Below, one piece after another: positions 31,772 through 42,897 of a DNA stretch of 64,000 nucleotides. Within the stretch, counting starts at the first letter, position 1, and each line of letters opens with the position of its first letter. Below the pieces are notes generated by a model. The model saw nothing but the letters and a program-made list of their open reading frames with translations, was not told where the DNA came from and searched no databases. The stretch is from Prorocentrum cordatum (taxonomy: Eukaryota > Sar > Dinophyceae > Prorocentrales > Prorocentraceae), in contig CAUYUJ010018548.1 of assembly GCA_963575745.1 (NCBI GenBank), positions 62,001-126,000 of the forward strand. Direction: 5' to 3'. Both the position numbers and the translations under genes were made by a program.

Positions 31772-32495
31772 TGCACGTGATAATGCACGTGCGATGCCGC
31801 CGCTCTGTGAGGCGGAGTGGGAGAGGGACGCGGGTGATATAGAGTGAATGGGATGAGGATGGCAATATGGGATGTGGCGGGAGGGGTGTGCATGGGCATG
31901 GAGCGGGGAGGGGGCATACATTTCGCTAATCGCGCTGAGGCCGCACTGTGTGCTGCTGCGGGGCTCGCAGGCTCTCGAGAGTGGACGTCGGTGAGACCCA
32001 TTTGTGTCGCTGCCATCACCGTCAACCCCCGCCCTCTCAGAATCGGTACTCCCAACGTGCATCCTGGGGTCCATCATCCTGCTACTGGTCCTTCCGAGCC
32101 GACGCCACCCTCACCCTTACTACTCCTACCCCTCCTCCTCCTCCTCCTCCTCCTCATCCTCCTCCTTCTCGTCCTCATCCTCCTTATCCGCCTCCTCCTC
32201 CTCATCCTTCTCCTCGCCCCCTGACCCTGTGTCGCCCCTGGTCGGGTCCAGGTGATGCCCAGCCGTTCCTTGTCACACGTGACCCTAACGCTTGACGTTC
32301 GCTGCAATGTCATGGATGGAGGGCGGATCGGTCTCAAACGGTTGCTCTCGCCTTAGCGCCGCGCACATTCGCCCTGCAGTTGCGCACGTTACACGGATGG
32401 TGAGGCAAAACGTCGAACAGCTGATGGGCAGGGTGTGCGTCTGAGAGGCACTGAGACAATCTGTCGATCTGCTCCCCCCCCCTTTGCCGCGTGCG
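31772..32495 (+). other. Intergenic or intronic stretch without a gene
   Basis: A TCC-rich run lies at 32,120-32,215. The rest is mixed sequence with short ORFs only. The sequence CTCGGCAG just before 32,505 could be a splice acceptor for the coding region that follows. Confidence 0.5.
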
Positions 32496-32499
32496 CTCG

Positions 32500-33600
32500 G
32501 CAGGCGAGTGCACCCCCGAGCAGCTCGTGGAGCTCGCCAGGGAGGCGGCGAAGCTGAAGGAGGACCTGGCCAAGATCGCCGAGTACGAGGCCAGCGAGAA
32601 GTTGGCACATCAGATGAGCGACGCCGCTGCGACATTGCACGAGACCGACGACTCCGTGCTCGAAGCGCCCCTGGACGGACAGTCTCTGGGCGATGGTGGT
32701 CCTGGTGCGGATCCCGCTGCATCTGACTCCGACGCCATGCTCACCCACTACCGCGACGAGTCGGGCCGCTGGATCAAGCTCGGCAGCAAGATGGCGCCAG
32801 TCGGCAGCGGCTGTGACGTAGCGGGCACTTGCAGAGGGAAGGGCTACACGTGCGCCGTCGACGACAGCTCCGACGACGCGCCCCTGGCCAGCTTCAACGG
32901 CTCCGACGGCGGCAAGGGGATGGTGGCGAACGCAACGAGCCAGATGCTGCAGCTCGCGGTGAGGTTGGGGAAGGGCGGCGGGAAGAACGTCGGGAAGAAG
33001 GGCGGCGTGCTCGACCAGACCCGCAGCAACGCCATGATCGCGGCCGCCCTCGGCACGCCAGCCGCATCGCCGCCGACCGAGGAGGCAGAAGGCAAGGGCG
33101 AGGAGGCAGCTGAGGTCAAGGCCCTGTGCAGGGAGAAGAAGACGAAGAAGAAGAAGAAGAAGAAGATGAGGGCGGCACGGCATCAAGGAGGCACCGAGAA
33201 AGCATGCGAGGTCGAGGTCGACGAGGTGCACGACGCAGCTGAGGTCGACGCCCCGATGAAGAAGAAGAAGACGGCGCCGCAGCGCCGAGGAGGCGCCGAG
33301 GCAGACAGCAATGATGACATCGGCGAGGTGGTCGTCGGCGAGCTCCCCGAGCAGACGGCCGACGCACCCGTGGTCGAAGAGGTGAGCGACGAGCTGACGA
33401 AGCAGACGAAGAAGAAGAAGAAGAAGAAGAAGAGGCGCCGCGGGACCGCTGCTGATGGCGAGCCCGCTTCGAAGGTGATGAAGGACAGCGAGGCGGCTGT
33501 GGCCTCGGCGCTCATCACGGATGACACCGCCAACGTGCTGGACGAGGGCGGCAACGACGGTGCGACGACGCCGCTGCCGCGCGGGACCACGGGTCGTAAG
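32500..33600 (+). CDS. Uncharacterised Lys/Glu-rich protein
   Basis: This open frame (formally 32,491-33,666) starts CTPEQLVELAREAAKLKEDL and AKIAEYEASEKLAHQM, a predicted coiled coil. It continues through YRDESGRWIKLGSKMAPVGS and a Gly/Lys segment, and ends with two poly-Lys patches (KKTKKKKKKKM and KKKKKKKKRRRG) that resemble nuclear localisation signals. No catalytic domain is seen. The end near 33,600 is set where composition changes, just before a C-run and the GGTGAGC minisatellite at 33,662. Probably the 5' part of the gene whose later exons start at 33,988. Function unknown. Confidence 0.6.
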
Positions 33601-33661
33601 CATCCCGCACCCCCCATCACCATCCCTCGTCATATCGGATGCGGGTTGCCCCCCCCCCCCC

Positions 33662-33940
33662 GGTGAGCTATCGGTGATCTATCGGTGAGCTCGCCCGTGG
33701 GTGCGTATCCTCGACGCGCCCCTGTTGGCTCGCATCCTCATTCATTTCGCCCTCGCCGTATCCTTCTCCTGCTGATGATGCTCCTCCCGCAACTCCGCCT
33801 TCTCCTCCTCGTCCTCATCCTGACCCTCCTCCTCCTCCTCCTCTTCCTCCTCTTCCTCCTCCTCCTCCTCCTTGTCCACCTCCTCCTCCTCCCGTGTCCT
33901 GATCGTCGTCCTCGTTGTCATCCTCGTATGTGTGTGTTCG
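33662..33940 (+). repeat. Short GGTGAGC array and TCC tract, probable intron
   Basis: Three diverged GGTGAGCTATC units follow a C-run at 33,650-33,661. 33,770-33,895 is TCC-rich. The preceding and following coding regions are on the same strand. Confidence 0.7.
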
Positions 33941-33987
33941 TCTCCCATGCCTCGTGCCTCTGCTTCCGCTTTGCCGCGAGGACGTCC

Positions 33988-34925
33988 ATGGACGAGCACG
34001 CCCCCGACAAGCTGTTGCAGGCCGCCCAGTCGCAGCTGCGGTCTCAGATCATCGCCGAGAAGGCCACGACGCACAACAAGTTCGAGAGCGACTTCAGCGG
34101 TCAGTACCAGGCGCCGACGACCAGCAAGCGGAACGTCACGGGTCTCGCGCAGCTGAAGGACACGGTCGAGAACCACGATGGGAATTTCAGCATCCGCTCG
34201 GCGCTGGGTCGGGTCTTCAACAGGCAGCTGGACAACGACCCGAAGATGAAGGCCGACTGGACCACCGCTGAGGACAGGGAGAAGTTCAAGATCGAGTGGG
34301 CGCGCAAGGAGTACAAGGGCAAGATCAAGTCCAGTCGCACGTTCGAGGAGACGCTGACCAAGAGTTGGCTGGAGACGGGCGAGCTGTGCTCGTTCCTGAA
34401 GCTGTGCTACGAGGAGGGCGGCCCGCGCGGCCAGTGGGACCCAGACTGCATAGCGTCGCGCGTCAGGTATGCGCGACGCTGTATCGACTTAGGCTTCCCC
34501 TTCTGCCAAGTGGACGACATGAACAACGTCACAAAGTACATGCACTTCAAAGTGCGGTGGCAGCAGAACTTCGAGAAGGTCTGGCAGGAGAGGCACGAGC
34601 AGACGTTGGAGGACGAGCCCGAGCCCGAGGCGGTCGCCCAGCCCAAGCCGAAGCCGAAGCCGAAGCCGAGGGCGGCGGCGGACATCGCGATGAGCACGGC
34701 CCTGGGTCAGGCGACCAAGACTGTGACCGCCGCCAAGAGCGCCATCGCCTCGGCCGCGTCGGTGGAGACGCTGATCGCCGACGCGAAGACGGATGACGAC
34801 TGGATCTGGGCGAAGTCCGAGAAGGTGCACGGCGTGCTCAAGCGGCTCATCGCCACGCTGAACGAGGAGGTCAAGAGCGTCCAGCTGGCCCACCTGCTCA
34901 TGACGGGAACCAGTGCTGCGAAGGT
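33988..34925 (+). CDS. Uncharacterised protein, main exon
   Basis: The frame has an in-frame ATG at 33,988 (MDEHAPDKLLQAAQSQLRSQ) and runs formally to 34,983. Balanced sequence includes IRSALGRVFNRQLDNDPKMK, FKIEWARKEYKGKIKSSRTF and SRVRYARRCIDLGFPFCQVD, then a Pro/Lys hinge (QPKPKPKPKPRAAAD) and a helical Ala-rich part. The pattern of about 150 residues with ADW...EWARKEY...YARRCIDLG resembles a dinoflagellate family I know only as uncharacterised. It is followed by a GGTGAGCCATC array (34,998) and probably spliced to exons at 35,327 and 36,063. Cytosolic or nuclear, no signal peptide. Confidence 0.6.
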
Positions 34926-34997
34926 GACACAATCACCAACACTTACACACACTCTCAAAACTAGTGTCATATCGGTGCTGTAAAGATAAGCTAGTCT

Positions 34998-35150
34998 TTA
35001 GCCATCGGTGAGCCATCGGTGAGCTAGCGATCTGTCACATGTGAGCTATCGGTGAGCCATCGGTGAGCCATCGGTGATCCATCGGTTACCGCATGCACTA
35101 GCACTGATAATCAATCGGCTAACTATCGGTGAGCCATCGGTGAGCCTAGT
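34998..35150 (+). repeat. GGTGAGCCATC arrays
   Basis: Two short arrays, about 35,000-35,080 and 35,110-35,145, separated by single-copy sequence. They lie in the putative intron after the exon ending near 34,925. Confidence 0.85.
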
Positions 35151-35326
35151 ATTCTCCCCGGGACGGGCTGTCCTATATCCATGACCATTCCTGCTCCGTA
35201 TCTACTCCCTCATCCCACCTCCTCGTCACCCTCGACCTAAACATAATCTCGAGCATTCCTCTGTGTCCTCCTAATCCTGCTCAGCTCCCCCTAGCATCGT
35301 GTCGCCGCTACCCCCCCCCCCGCCGC

Positions 35327-35410
35327 GCTGCCCAGATCAAGACGCGCTTGACGGGCCAGCAGATCGTGCAGCAGAACTGCGACATGCAGAAGATCAAGGA
35401 TCTGCCCCGA
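35327..35410 (+). CDS. Short internal exon
   Basis: The frame AAQIKTRLTGQQIVQQNCDM followed by QKIKDLP is non-repetitive and flanked by a C-run with CGCCG on the left and GA-repeat sequence on the right. It fits as a small exon between the main exon ending near 34,925 and the terminal exon at 36,063. Boundaries are approximate. Confidence 0.45.
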
Positions 35411-35414
35411 GGGA

Positions 35415-36060
35415 TGGGATAGCGAGATACAGCGAGATATAGAGAGTGAGAGAGAGAGAGGGAGGGAGAACGAGAGAGATAGAGAGAGCGATAGAGAGAC
35501 AATGATGTGGTGGGAGCGGGATAAGGTTGAGAGGGGTATATATGTACAGGATATACAGCGAAATGAGAGAGAGAGGGAGATAGCTGGCGATAGGGATAGC
35601 TAGATAGAGATAGGGTGAGAGGGGAAACGATCTATGCATATTGTATACATACATACCAATATATATATATATATATATAGCTTAAGAGATAAGGATATAG
35701 CGAGAGCGAGAGAGGGCGAGAGAGATAGAGAGATACCGTGAGCGTGATAGAGGGGTGAGATGGGGTAGGGATCGAGGGGTATACATATATAGAGCGATAA
35801 CGATAGGATATGGAGACGTATAGAGAGATACCACTAGGGGTAACGCTATATATATGGATATAATGATATATGTTGAGATATAGAGATATCGAGATAAGTA
35901 AATATAATTGGGTGACGACACACACATGTGTATATATATATATATATGTATATATGGGCACGCCTACATGCATGTGCATATAACCATATATGATGTGTGT
36001 ACGTGTGTAGTGCAACCTGATCCTTCACTCGTGCGACACCGTGATTCCCGCCTCTCCCGC
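35415..36060 (+). repeat. GA- and TA-rich intron
   Basis: Imperfect GAGAGA and GATAGAGA tracts alternate with ATATATAT stretches (35,655-35,680, 35,845-35,870, 35,930-35,950). No coding support. Confidence 0.8.
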
Positions 36061-36062
36061 GC

Positions 36063-36202
36063 CCGAAGGACGCGACTGACGAGCTGAACACGCACCTGGG
36101 CAACACCATCAACGCCAACGACTCCATGCGCAACTCTGGTGCTGCCGCCGCCCTTTCAACCAAGAGGTCGGTGAAGAAGAGGAGGGATGCGCGCGCTGAT
36201 TG
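36063..36202 (+). CDS. Terminal exon, basic C-terminus
   Basis: The frame reads KDATDELNTHLGNTINAND, then SMRNSGAAAALSTKRSVKKR and RDARAD, ending at the TGA 36,200-36,202. The KRSVKKRRDAR stretch is a likely nuclear localisation signal. It follows the GA/TA-rich intron and probably completes the gene whose main exon is at 33,988. Confidence 0.5.
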
Positions 36203-37918
36203 AGCGTGGGCCGCACGTGCTCTCGATGCATCTTGACTGGTTGAGTGCGTGCGACCGTGAGTCGCCCCAGCTGCGCGTGTGCGCACGCGCAACACTATCC
36301 AGGGGAGGGGGGATAGGTCGGATGTCGGAGGTATTCGTCTTGTGAGCCGAGCCGAGTGCGCACCGACGACCCGCTGAGGCGTCAGGGGCAGGCACGGGGC
36401 TGCAACGCTGGCGAGCTGCGAGTCGCAGGGCTGGTGCGTAGGCAATTAAGGCGGAACCAATGGTCGGCCAGCTGAGCTCTGTCACACACGTCCGCGCAGC
36501 AGTTTAGAGCTGTGCATTTCTAGCCTGTCGGGGAGATCGGGCGACATGCTCGCGCCGCTGCGTGCACAGCCGACGTCTTGCCATGATGTGTAACCACGGG
36601 CGCCTGGAGTGCCCTCGACCACCTGGGCGTAGCACATCAAAACACCAAAATAACTGACAAAACCAGTGTCTGAGACCGGTGAGCCATCGGTGAGTCATCG
36701 GTGAGCCCGCTATCGGTGAGCCATCGGTGAGTTGGCGGTTTTACCCGATACATGGTCAATGTTATCGGTGAGTCAGCGGTGAGTCATCGGTGAGCGACCG
36801 GTGAGCGACCGGTGAGCCATCGGTGAGCCCCTGGTGGGCCCCTGGTGGGCCCCTGGGGAGTACATGTTTTTTGGGGTAATTTGCGGAATTGCATGCGTGT
36901 TGTACGTGAGCTATTGGCGCGCGCAGCGTGCAGCGTGTGGCAGTAGCTATATGATATACGTGGACACAGTTGGCAAGGCGTGAATCGGCCCTCCACCGAC
37001 GCACATATGGGATCTGCAGCGGGAACATCAGGACTGCAGCTCGAACTCTTGCGATCGAAACGTGGCCGACCTTTCCGCTCGCCCTCGCACTCTAAGCAAA
37101 CCCAAGTTTTCACATTGCTCGACCGACTCACCCATGCCGCCCTCGTCCTTCTACCTCTTTCCCTCAGCGTCCTTATCCCCCCTCATCTCTCTCGCCTCAT
37201 TCCCGTCTCCCCGCCGTGGCTGGCACGGCGCCTCATCGCTGAAGATGGCCAGGGCGACCCTATAGGGGCGGCAGCGGCTACGGGCCGCGCGAGAGGCAGG
37301 AGGAACACGAGGATGAGGAGGAGGAAGAGGATGAGGAGGAGGAGGAGGAGGAGGAACACGAGGAGGAGGAGGAGGAGGAGGAGGATACGAGCGTAGGATA
37401 CCATAAGATCCAGCCACGCCTACTGTCTAAACACATCTAAGCGACAACACTCGGCATCGTGGGTAAGCGGGGACGTGCCTGGCCCAACGGGCTCAGCTTG
37501 GCCGCTAAAACGATGAGGGTGATGATGCCGATGGCGATGATGAAGAAGAGAAGGATGTGGAGAAGGAGGAGCAGGATGTGTAATAATCGAATGATGAATA
37601 GGGTTGATCTGGCCATAAGTACGGTTGTGTTGCGTACGTGCGTTTGATATGTTTGATGATGCTGATGATACGCGGGATGGGACAACTAGGAGCCTCATCA
37701 TTGTCGATGGTCATGTATACCCATTCTGGGGGGGGGGGGACACAGCGTGAACGTGTGACAACATATATGTTCGTGTAATTCACATTTCGGGTTTCCAGGG
37801 CTCCCTCTACGCGTGTGTCACGCGCACGATTCTGCGTTGGGCATCGATCCCCCTATCCCTGTTGCAATGAGCCGTTGCCATTGATAGCTGTGAGGGTATC
37901 AGGGGGTGGGGTTCTCGC
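36203..37918 (+). other. Intergenic stretch with GGTGAGCCATC arrays
   Basis: Arrays of the 11-bp unit lie at about 36,677-36,735 and 36,765-36,840, the second grading into GGTGGGCCCCT. A GAG tract spans 37,300-37,385 and a G-run lies at 37,728-37,739. A few ORFs of 60-130 codons exist, but none has recognisable content. Confidence 0.55.
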
Positions 37919-38850
37919 ATGTCAGGCAAGAGGCGGCGTGCGGAGTTGCCCCCGGTGCCCGACGGCGATGCCGCTCTCTCTCGGGCCGAAGCTGGGGAGC
38001 AGCTCACCCGAGAATTGAAGCACCTGTACAGCACTGGCGTGCTATCAGCAAAGTCGTTTTGCGAGTTGGCTTTTCTTGCTAGCGCTGCTGGAGCAGCGGG
38101 CGATTGTTCTACATGGGGCGTGCGGCCAAGTGATTCGGGAAGTAGCGGGCGGTTTCAGAAACATGTCGAGAGAGTCCTGCATGCTAAAGGCGTGCGTGGC
38201 GTCGAGCCCATTCCAGTGCATATCCCTTTGCAGTCGCGGGAGACGGGCAGGCGAGCGTGGACTAGCATGTTGGTGCGACCCCTCCACGAACTATTGCATG
38301 CCGAGGTTGCTGGCAAGTCGGATGATATGCGGCGGGCTCTAGGCGATCGTTCGTGGCCACGGGTGTATCGTGAACATCATGTGTATCTAGATTCGGACCC
38401 AGGTGAGTTAGTGGTGCCCGTCGCAGTGTTCATGGACTCCGCTCAATACGGCGGAGCCGCTGGAGCGGGGCGACAAAAATCAATCCTCGCAATTTCCCTG
38501 ATAAACTTGATCACGGGGGTCCGACACATAGGGCTGGAATTCAGAAAACATCTTGTATGCAAGTGTGGGTGTCGAGGCTTTTGCAGTTACCAGCGGCTGT
38601 TTCGCGTTCTTCGGTGGAGCCTCGATGCCCTGGAGTCTGGGAGGTTCCCTGCGAAGCCATGGGATCAGGGGGGCTGGCCGAAGGGGTCGGAGCGGTGCGC
38701 TGGCGTAGCCGACGCGCCCATGGGGTTCAAAGGAGCGCTGTGCTACCTGATGGCGGACTGGGAGGGTGTATCCCAGTTTTTCTCCCTCCCCTCGTGGAGC
38801 CACAAGCACCACCCGTGCCCGTTATGTTCCGCATCGTCTGCGACGATGTT
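37919..38850 (+). CDS. Transposase-like dinoflagellate protein, exon 1
   Basis: The ATG at 37,919 opens MSGKRRRAELPPVPDGDAAL. Later segments include SWPRVYREHHVYLDSDPGEL, VPVAVFMDSAQYGG, SLINLITGVRHIGLEFRKH, CKCGCRGFCSYQRLFRVLRW and MADWEGVSQFFSLPSW followed by CPLC. The order (a D after a hydrophobic strand, RHxxxxxRK, CxCGCRGxC, GxP, DW, CPxC) matches a dinoflagellate-wide uncharacterised family that I compare, by inference, with TNP2/Plavaka-type DDE transposases. MDSAQYGG would hold the first acidic residue. The exon probably ends soon after CPLCSAS; the frame to 38,932 runs into GA-rich intron. Two downstream exons complete it (39,340 and 41,337). Confidence 0.6.
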
Positions 38851-38929
38851 CCAATTCAGGATCCGTTTTTTTTGTGTGCGTTTACGCCCCTGCTGCGTTA
38901 TGAGATACTCCTGGGGGGGAGGAGGCATA

Positions 38930-39200
38930 TGAGTCGGAGGAGGAGGAGGAGGGGGAGGAGAAGGATGAGGAGGAGAAGGAGGAGGAGAGAGAGGAGGAAG
39001 AGGAGGGAAACGATGACGATGACGATGACGCGGAGGGTGGGCGAGGAGGCCGACGGATGAGGATGAGGAGGGGAATGATGATGACGATGAGGCCGATGAG
39101 GAATAGGGGGAGGATGAGAATGATGAGGGGGCGAAGGATGATGATAATCATTAGCATGATGGGGGGAAACAACGGCACCAGGACAGAACGATGACGATCA
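38930..39200 (+). repeat. GGA/GAT triplet intron
   Basis: GAGGAGGAG and GATGATGA tracts separate two exons of the transposase-like gene. No coding content. Confidence 0.8.
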
Positions 39201-39339
39201 CTCCTTGGGAACGGGGGTGAACGGGACTGGTGATATCATCGGATGGGCGCACGCTGAGCGCGCATCCCTCGCTGCGGGTTCGGCCCATATGATTCCACGG
39301 GGATGTGGGCGGTGAGGATGAGGACGGGGATGGGGCGAT

Positions 39340-40320
39340 GGCTGCAGTGTTTTTGCGTCCGTGCAGGCGCGCGTGCAAATGTGCATGCATCTCCAGCCTA
39401 CTCGGGGCCCTTGAGCTACCGTGGGTCGACCATGGACCCGATGAGCATACTTCCGCCACCGATGCGGCCGAAGTGATCGCGCATGTTGCCACGGAAGCAG
39501 AACGTGCGCACCTTGTACATCATGCTGGATTTTATTTCGACAAACGAAAAAAACATGGCCGTGGATTGACAGTGTCGTGCCCCGTTGCCGCCCTCAACCC
39601 GTTAAGTAGCCCCCTCGAGAAAGGCGACGAGTTGCACCCGCAGCCATCGTTGCCCGACGTGTTTGAATACGCTGTGTTCAAGATTCCATGTGATCTTAGG
39701 TTCTGGCAGCCTTCGCTGGCCACGCTCACTAATCATAGGAATGACATTTTTTCTGGCGTATGTGGCATCAACATAGCACAGCATTACGCAGTTGATTTCT
39801 TGCACACCGTTGCCCTTGGCGTGTGTGCAAGCGTGGTAGCCGCGATCGCGTGGGCAGTCTTGGATTCTAAACACATCGGCCCGAGAAACGCCAATAAAGA
39901 TGTCAGACATAGCACTGCCATCAACCGACTTCAACTGCTCCTCACTAGCTTCTACGAGTCCAAGCGACGAAATGGTATAACCATCAGCGAGGCACCCCCA
40001 CTTTCAGTGAATATGTTCGGTACGCAACACACCCATCGTGTATCTGCGAAGGCCGCCCAAACGATGGGCCTATTTGATTTCTGCGTGGAATCCGTGATAC
40101 CAGGACTCTCTCATGTAATGGAACGTGGCGAGGCTCTTGGGGACTGTGCTCGATCGCTGAAAGATTGGCTGAATCTATTGGGGCGGCTTCCTGATATTCC
40201 GACAGACGACGAGTGCAGTGAGCTCGACGGATTATGTTCATATCATTTGAATCTGGTCGAGCCCGCTGGAGTACACTTCAAACCCAAACATCATCTTCTA
40301 TGGCACCTATCGAATAGGAC
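39340..40320 (+). CDS. Transposase-like dinoflagellate protein, exon 2
   Basis: A CCGTGCAG near 39,366 is a possible acceptor. The frame contains FYFDKRKKHGRGLTVSCPV, a KGDEL box, VFKIPCDLRFWQPSL, TNHRNDIFSGVCGI, DFLHTVALGVCASVV and, near the end, FKPKHHLLWHLSNR. FW followed about 10 residues later by RNxIF, then DxLHxxxLG, and finally KPKHHL recurs in the same uncharacterised family as exon 1. The Asp of DFLH is a candidate second catalytic acid of a DDE/RNase H fold (inference). After 40,320 the frame enters intron sequence. Confidence 0.6.
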
Positions 40321-41336
40321 TGCGCGGGCACTCAAAGGGCAGGGGGGGGGGGCGACACTAACGATGCATTCGAGAACTGGCGGGGTGTCTGGGGCGCAAG
40401 GGGCGCATGTAGCAAGCAAACGTAGGGGGTGGGGGTGGGCATGATGATTGGAAGGCCAAGCGGAGAACGTGATATCATGTAGGCTTGATCGGTCCGTGGT
40501 CGACCCCCCCCCGTCGAATGGCCACCGCGCCCCTGCGGGGCATCGGCGAGAGAACAAACCCGTCCCCGGGACACCATCGGTGAGCCCGCGTCCATCTGGA
40601 TGATATAGATCAGGGTGGTGGCGGGATGTGGAGGCGGGCGGAACAGTGGCGCAGGCGATATGCCAGGGGAGCGGGCGGGGCGTGCAATGGGGATGGTGTG
40701 GGCGTGTATGTCGATTTGGGCGATGCAGATGGCGGGGGTGATGAGGAGGGGGGGGGCGATGATGATAATGGTTTCTGATGCCCACGCAAAGCCCAAGAGA
40801 GTCCAATAACGCTACAAGACGCCCAATGTGCCCCCCAACACTGCCCACTGGGCCCCATGTAAGAGGCCCACGATGGCCCCAACACGGCCCGAAAGGCCCA
40901 AAAGAAGCTCCAATAACGCTCCAAGAGGACCCCCTAAGAGGGCTCAACGAGGCAAACCTCCTTATGCAAGAGGCCCACGATGGCCCCAACACGGCCCGAG
41001 AGGCCCAAAAGAAAGTTCAAGAACGCTCCACGAGGACCCCCAAGAGGGCTCAAAGAGGCAAGCCTCCTTGTGTCTTTCTGTGTTCTCACGGTCTCGCGTG
41101 TTCGGGTTTCTGGCGCTCCAACATGGCCCCAGAGGCCCCCACGGCCGCCCCAAGAAGGCCCTCGACGCTCCTCCTTCTCCGCCTCCTCCTCCTCCTCCTC
41201 CTCCTCCTCCCTCCTCCTCCCTCCTCGTCCTTCCTCCTCCTCGCCCTCCATCGCCATCCTCTTCCGTTTCCTCCTCCTGCCTTTACTCTTCCCTCCCTCT
41301 CCCGAACTTGTCTGGGGGCAGCGCCCGCCAGGATCA
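40321..41336 (+). other. Long intron or intergenic stretch
   Basis: Holds a single GGTGAGCC unit at 40,578, degenerate GAGGCCCAACGATGGCCCC-type repeats at 40,800-41,160 (two near-identical copies of about 75 bp near 40,868 and 40,971), and a TCC tract at 41,170-41,290. No gene. Confidence 0.55.
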
Positions 41337-41506
41337 GGTGGATGGGTCACCCGCGCCTCTACGCCACCTGGCGTGACGAGACGCTCAATGCATTGCTGGC
41401 ATCTTTGGCACAAGCCGCACACCCGACCAACTTCGAGAGTGGGATTTTTACGAGACTCGATATCCAGTCAGAGCTGGGCATCGGTGCCCACAAATCATTG
41501 ATTTGA
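41337..41506 (+). CDS. Transposase-like dinoflagellate protein, exon 3 (C-terminus)
   Basis: The frame reads MGHPRLYATWRDETLNALLA, then SLAQAAHPTNFESGIFTRLD, ending at the TGA 41,504-41,506. HPxxYxTxxDExLN directly following KPKHHLxxHL is the continuation expected for this family, which supports joining it to exon 2 across the 1-kb intron. The Glu of DETLN is a candidate last acid of a DDE triad (inference). The next gene begins 5 bp downstream. Confidence 0.55.
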
Positions 41507-41510
41507 CGCA

Positions 41511-42347
41511 ATGGCGCGCGGTGGCCTGCTTGGCCTCCTGGTGTTGTGCGCCTTGCAGTGCGGGTCGGCGGCAGTCCCCAGTTGGGTGTCCGACGTCGCC
41601 CAGACTTGGCAGGGCGGCTCCGACATCGACATGCTGCAGTTCTGCATCGCTCGTGCCGCGTCATTGCTTCGATCAGGTCTGGCGTTGTGAAATGTAGAGG
41701 TTTCGGATGGCGGGTCAAGCTGCTGGCCCGAACGGCTTGCTGCATGTGAGCTGCATCGGTGCCGTTCGGGCCGCTGCTTCGGGGGAGGAGGTGACGTGTG
41801 TGAGCAGACATATTTGCCAGCAGGTGCCATCGCCAGGGACATTGTGTTCCTGCACGCGTTCAGCGGCAAGGACGCACCAGGCGTTGCACCACGCTCTCGC
41901 GGCCATGTCGCATGCACGTTCGATGTGGCCGATGACCCGTCAGAGAACATAATGGAGTGTGCAGGCATGCTGTGGCTCACGATTCTTTGCTACCGCGTCA
42001 TGCGGCGAGGGACGGCCCATTTCGGCGTGGAGTGCACGTCGCTCGTCTGGATCAGTCGCTACACGAGCGGCAGGACGAAAGACAATATCATGGGCACTTT
42101 CACGAGGACGTCCACCGACGTTGGCAACATGATGTGCCTGTTTGTGAGCGCCATGTGCACATTTTTGCACACCAGCGCAGCGTTCTACAGCATCGAGCAA
42201 CCTACCACGTCGTGTTTCAAAGACATGCCCTCGATATTGTCGCTGCAGTCTCGCATCCCGTCTCACCACTACTTTTGCACGTGGCTCGGGTCATTCGGAG
42301 GCACAGTGCCGAAGTGCTGCCACATTTTTTCAGCACGCTTCGCGTGA
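41511..42347 (+). CDS. Uncharacterised dinoflagellate protein, possible C5-methyltransferase-like fold
   Basis: ATG at 41,511. The first 20 residues (MARGGLLGLLVLCALQCGSA) look like a signal peptide. An in-frame TGA at 41,687-41,689 interrupts; after it the same frame continues with DIVFLHAFSGKDAPGV, HVACTFDVADDPSENIM, HFGVECTSLVWISR, GRTKDNIMGTF, FYSIEQPTTSC and YFCTWLGSFGGTVPKC. Order and spacing (FAG-like strand, FDV, CxSxVWISR, EQPxxS, WLGSFG) match a dinoflagellate family I know as uncharacterised. ECTS and EQP sit where PCQ and ENV lie in cytosine-5 methyltransferases, but the Pro of PC is missing, so activity is doubtful. The TGA may lie in a short intron (a CAG/GT junction is at 41,676). 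The C-terminal exon is at 42,898. Confidence 0.6.
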
Positions 42348-42449
42348 TTTCCCCGACGTGGCTCCAACCGACCTCACCGTGGGTCCTGGGCCCTATTTTA
42401 CAATACCTGCCCCATGCCTCCTCCATCCCTCGCCCCTCCACCATCCCGT

Positions 42450-42455
42450 CATGTC

Positions 42456-42489
<34 letters not shown>

Positions 42490-42498
42490 CGCTGGCTC

Positions 42499-42540
<42 letters not shown>

Positions 42541-42625
42541 GCTCCCTCGACACCTCTCCCCGTATACACGCATATCGACTTACTTATATCACCCCCCTCT
42601 CTCTCTCTGTCTCTATCGCTGTTTA

Positions 42626-42669
<44 letters not shown>

Positions 42670-42725
42670 CATCTCTCTCTCTCTCTCTTTCTCTCTCTCT
42701 CGCTTCCTCGCTCTCGCGCTCCCTC
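42450..42725 (+). repeat. (TC)n intron with TATA patch
   Basis: TC dinucleotides fill most of 42,455-42,720, with ATATATAT at 42,473-42,490. It separates the two exons of the methyltransferase-like gene. Confidence 0.9.
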
Positions 42726-42897
42726 CAGGTACGTATTCTGTGCGTGTTTATGCATGTATGTATGCACGTATGTGTGTGCATACATCTCGATATGGTGTCA
42801 CCCCTACATCCCTCCCTCCCTCCGTCCCCTCCCCGCTCTCTCCCCCATATCCCTCTCCCCCACCTACCGCCCCCTGTCCCCAGTCATCGCCCCGCGC

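Noticed and set aside
35415-36010. AT-rich GATA/TATA stretch as a replication origin or promoter
   Set aside because: Simple-sequence intron between two exons. Nothing specific supports a regulatory role.
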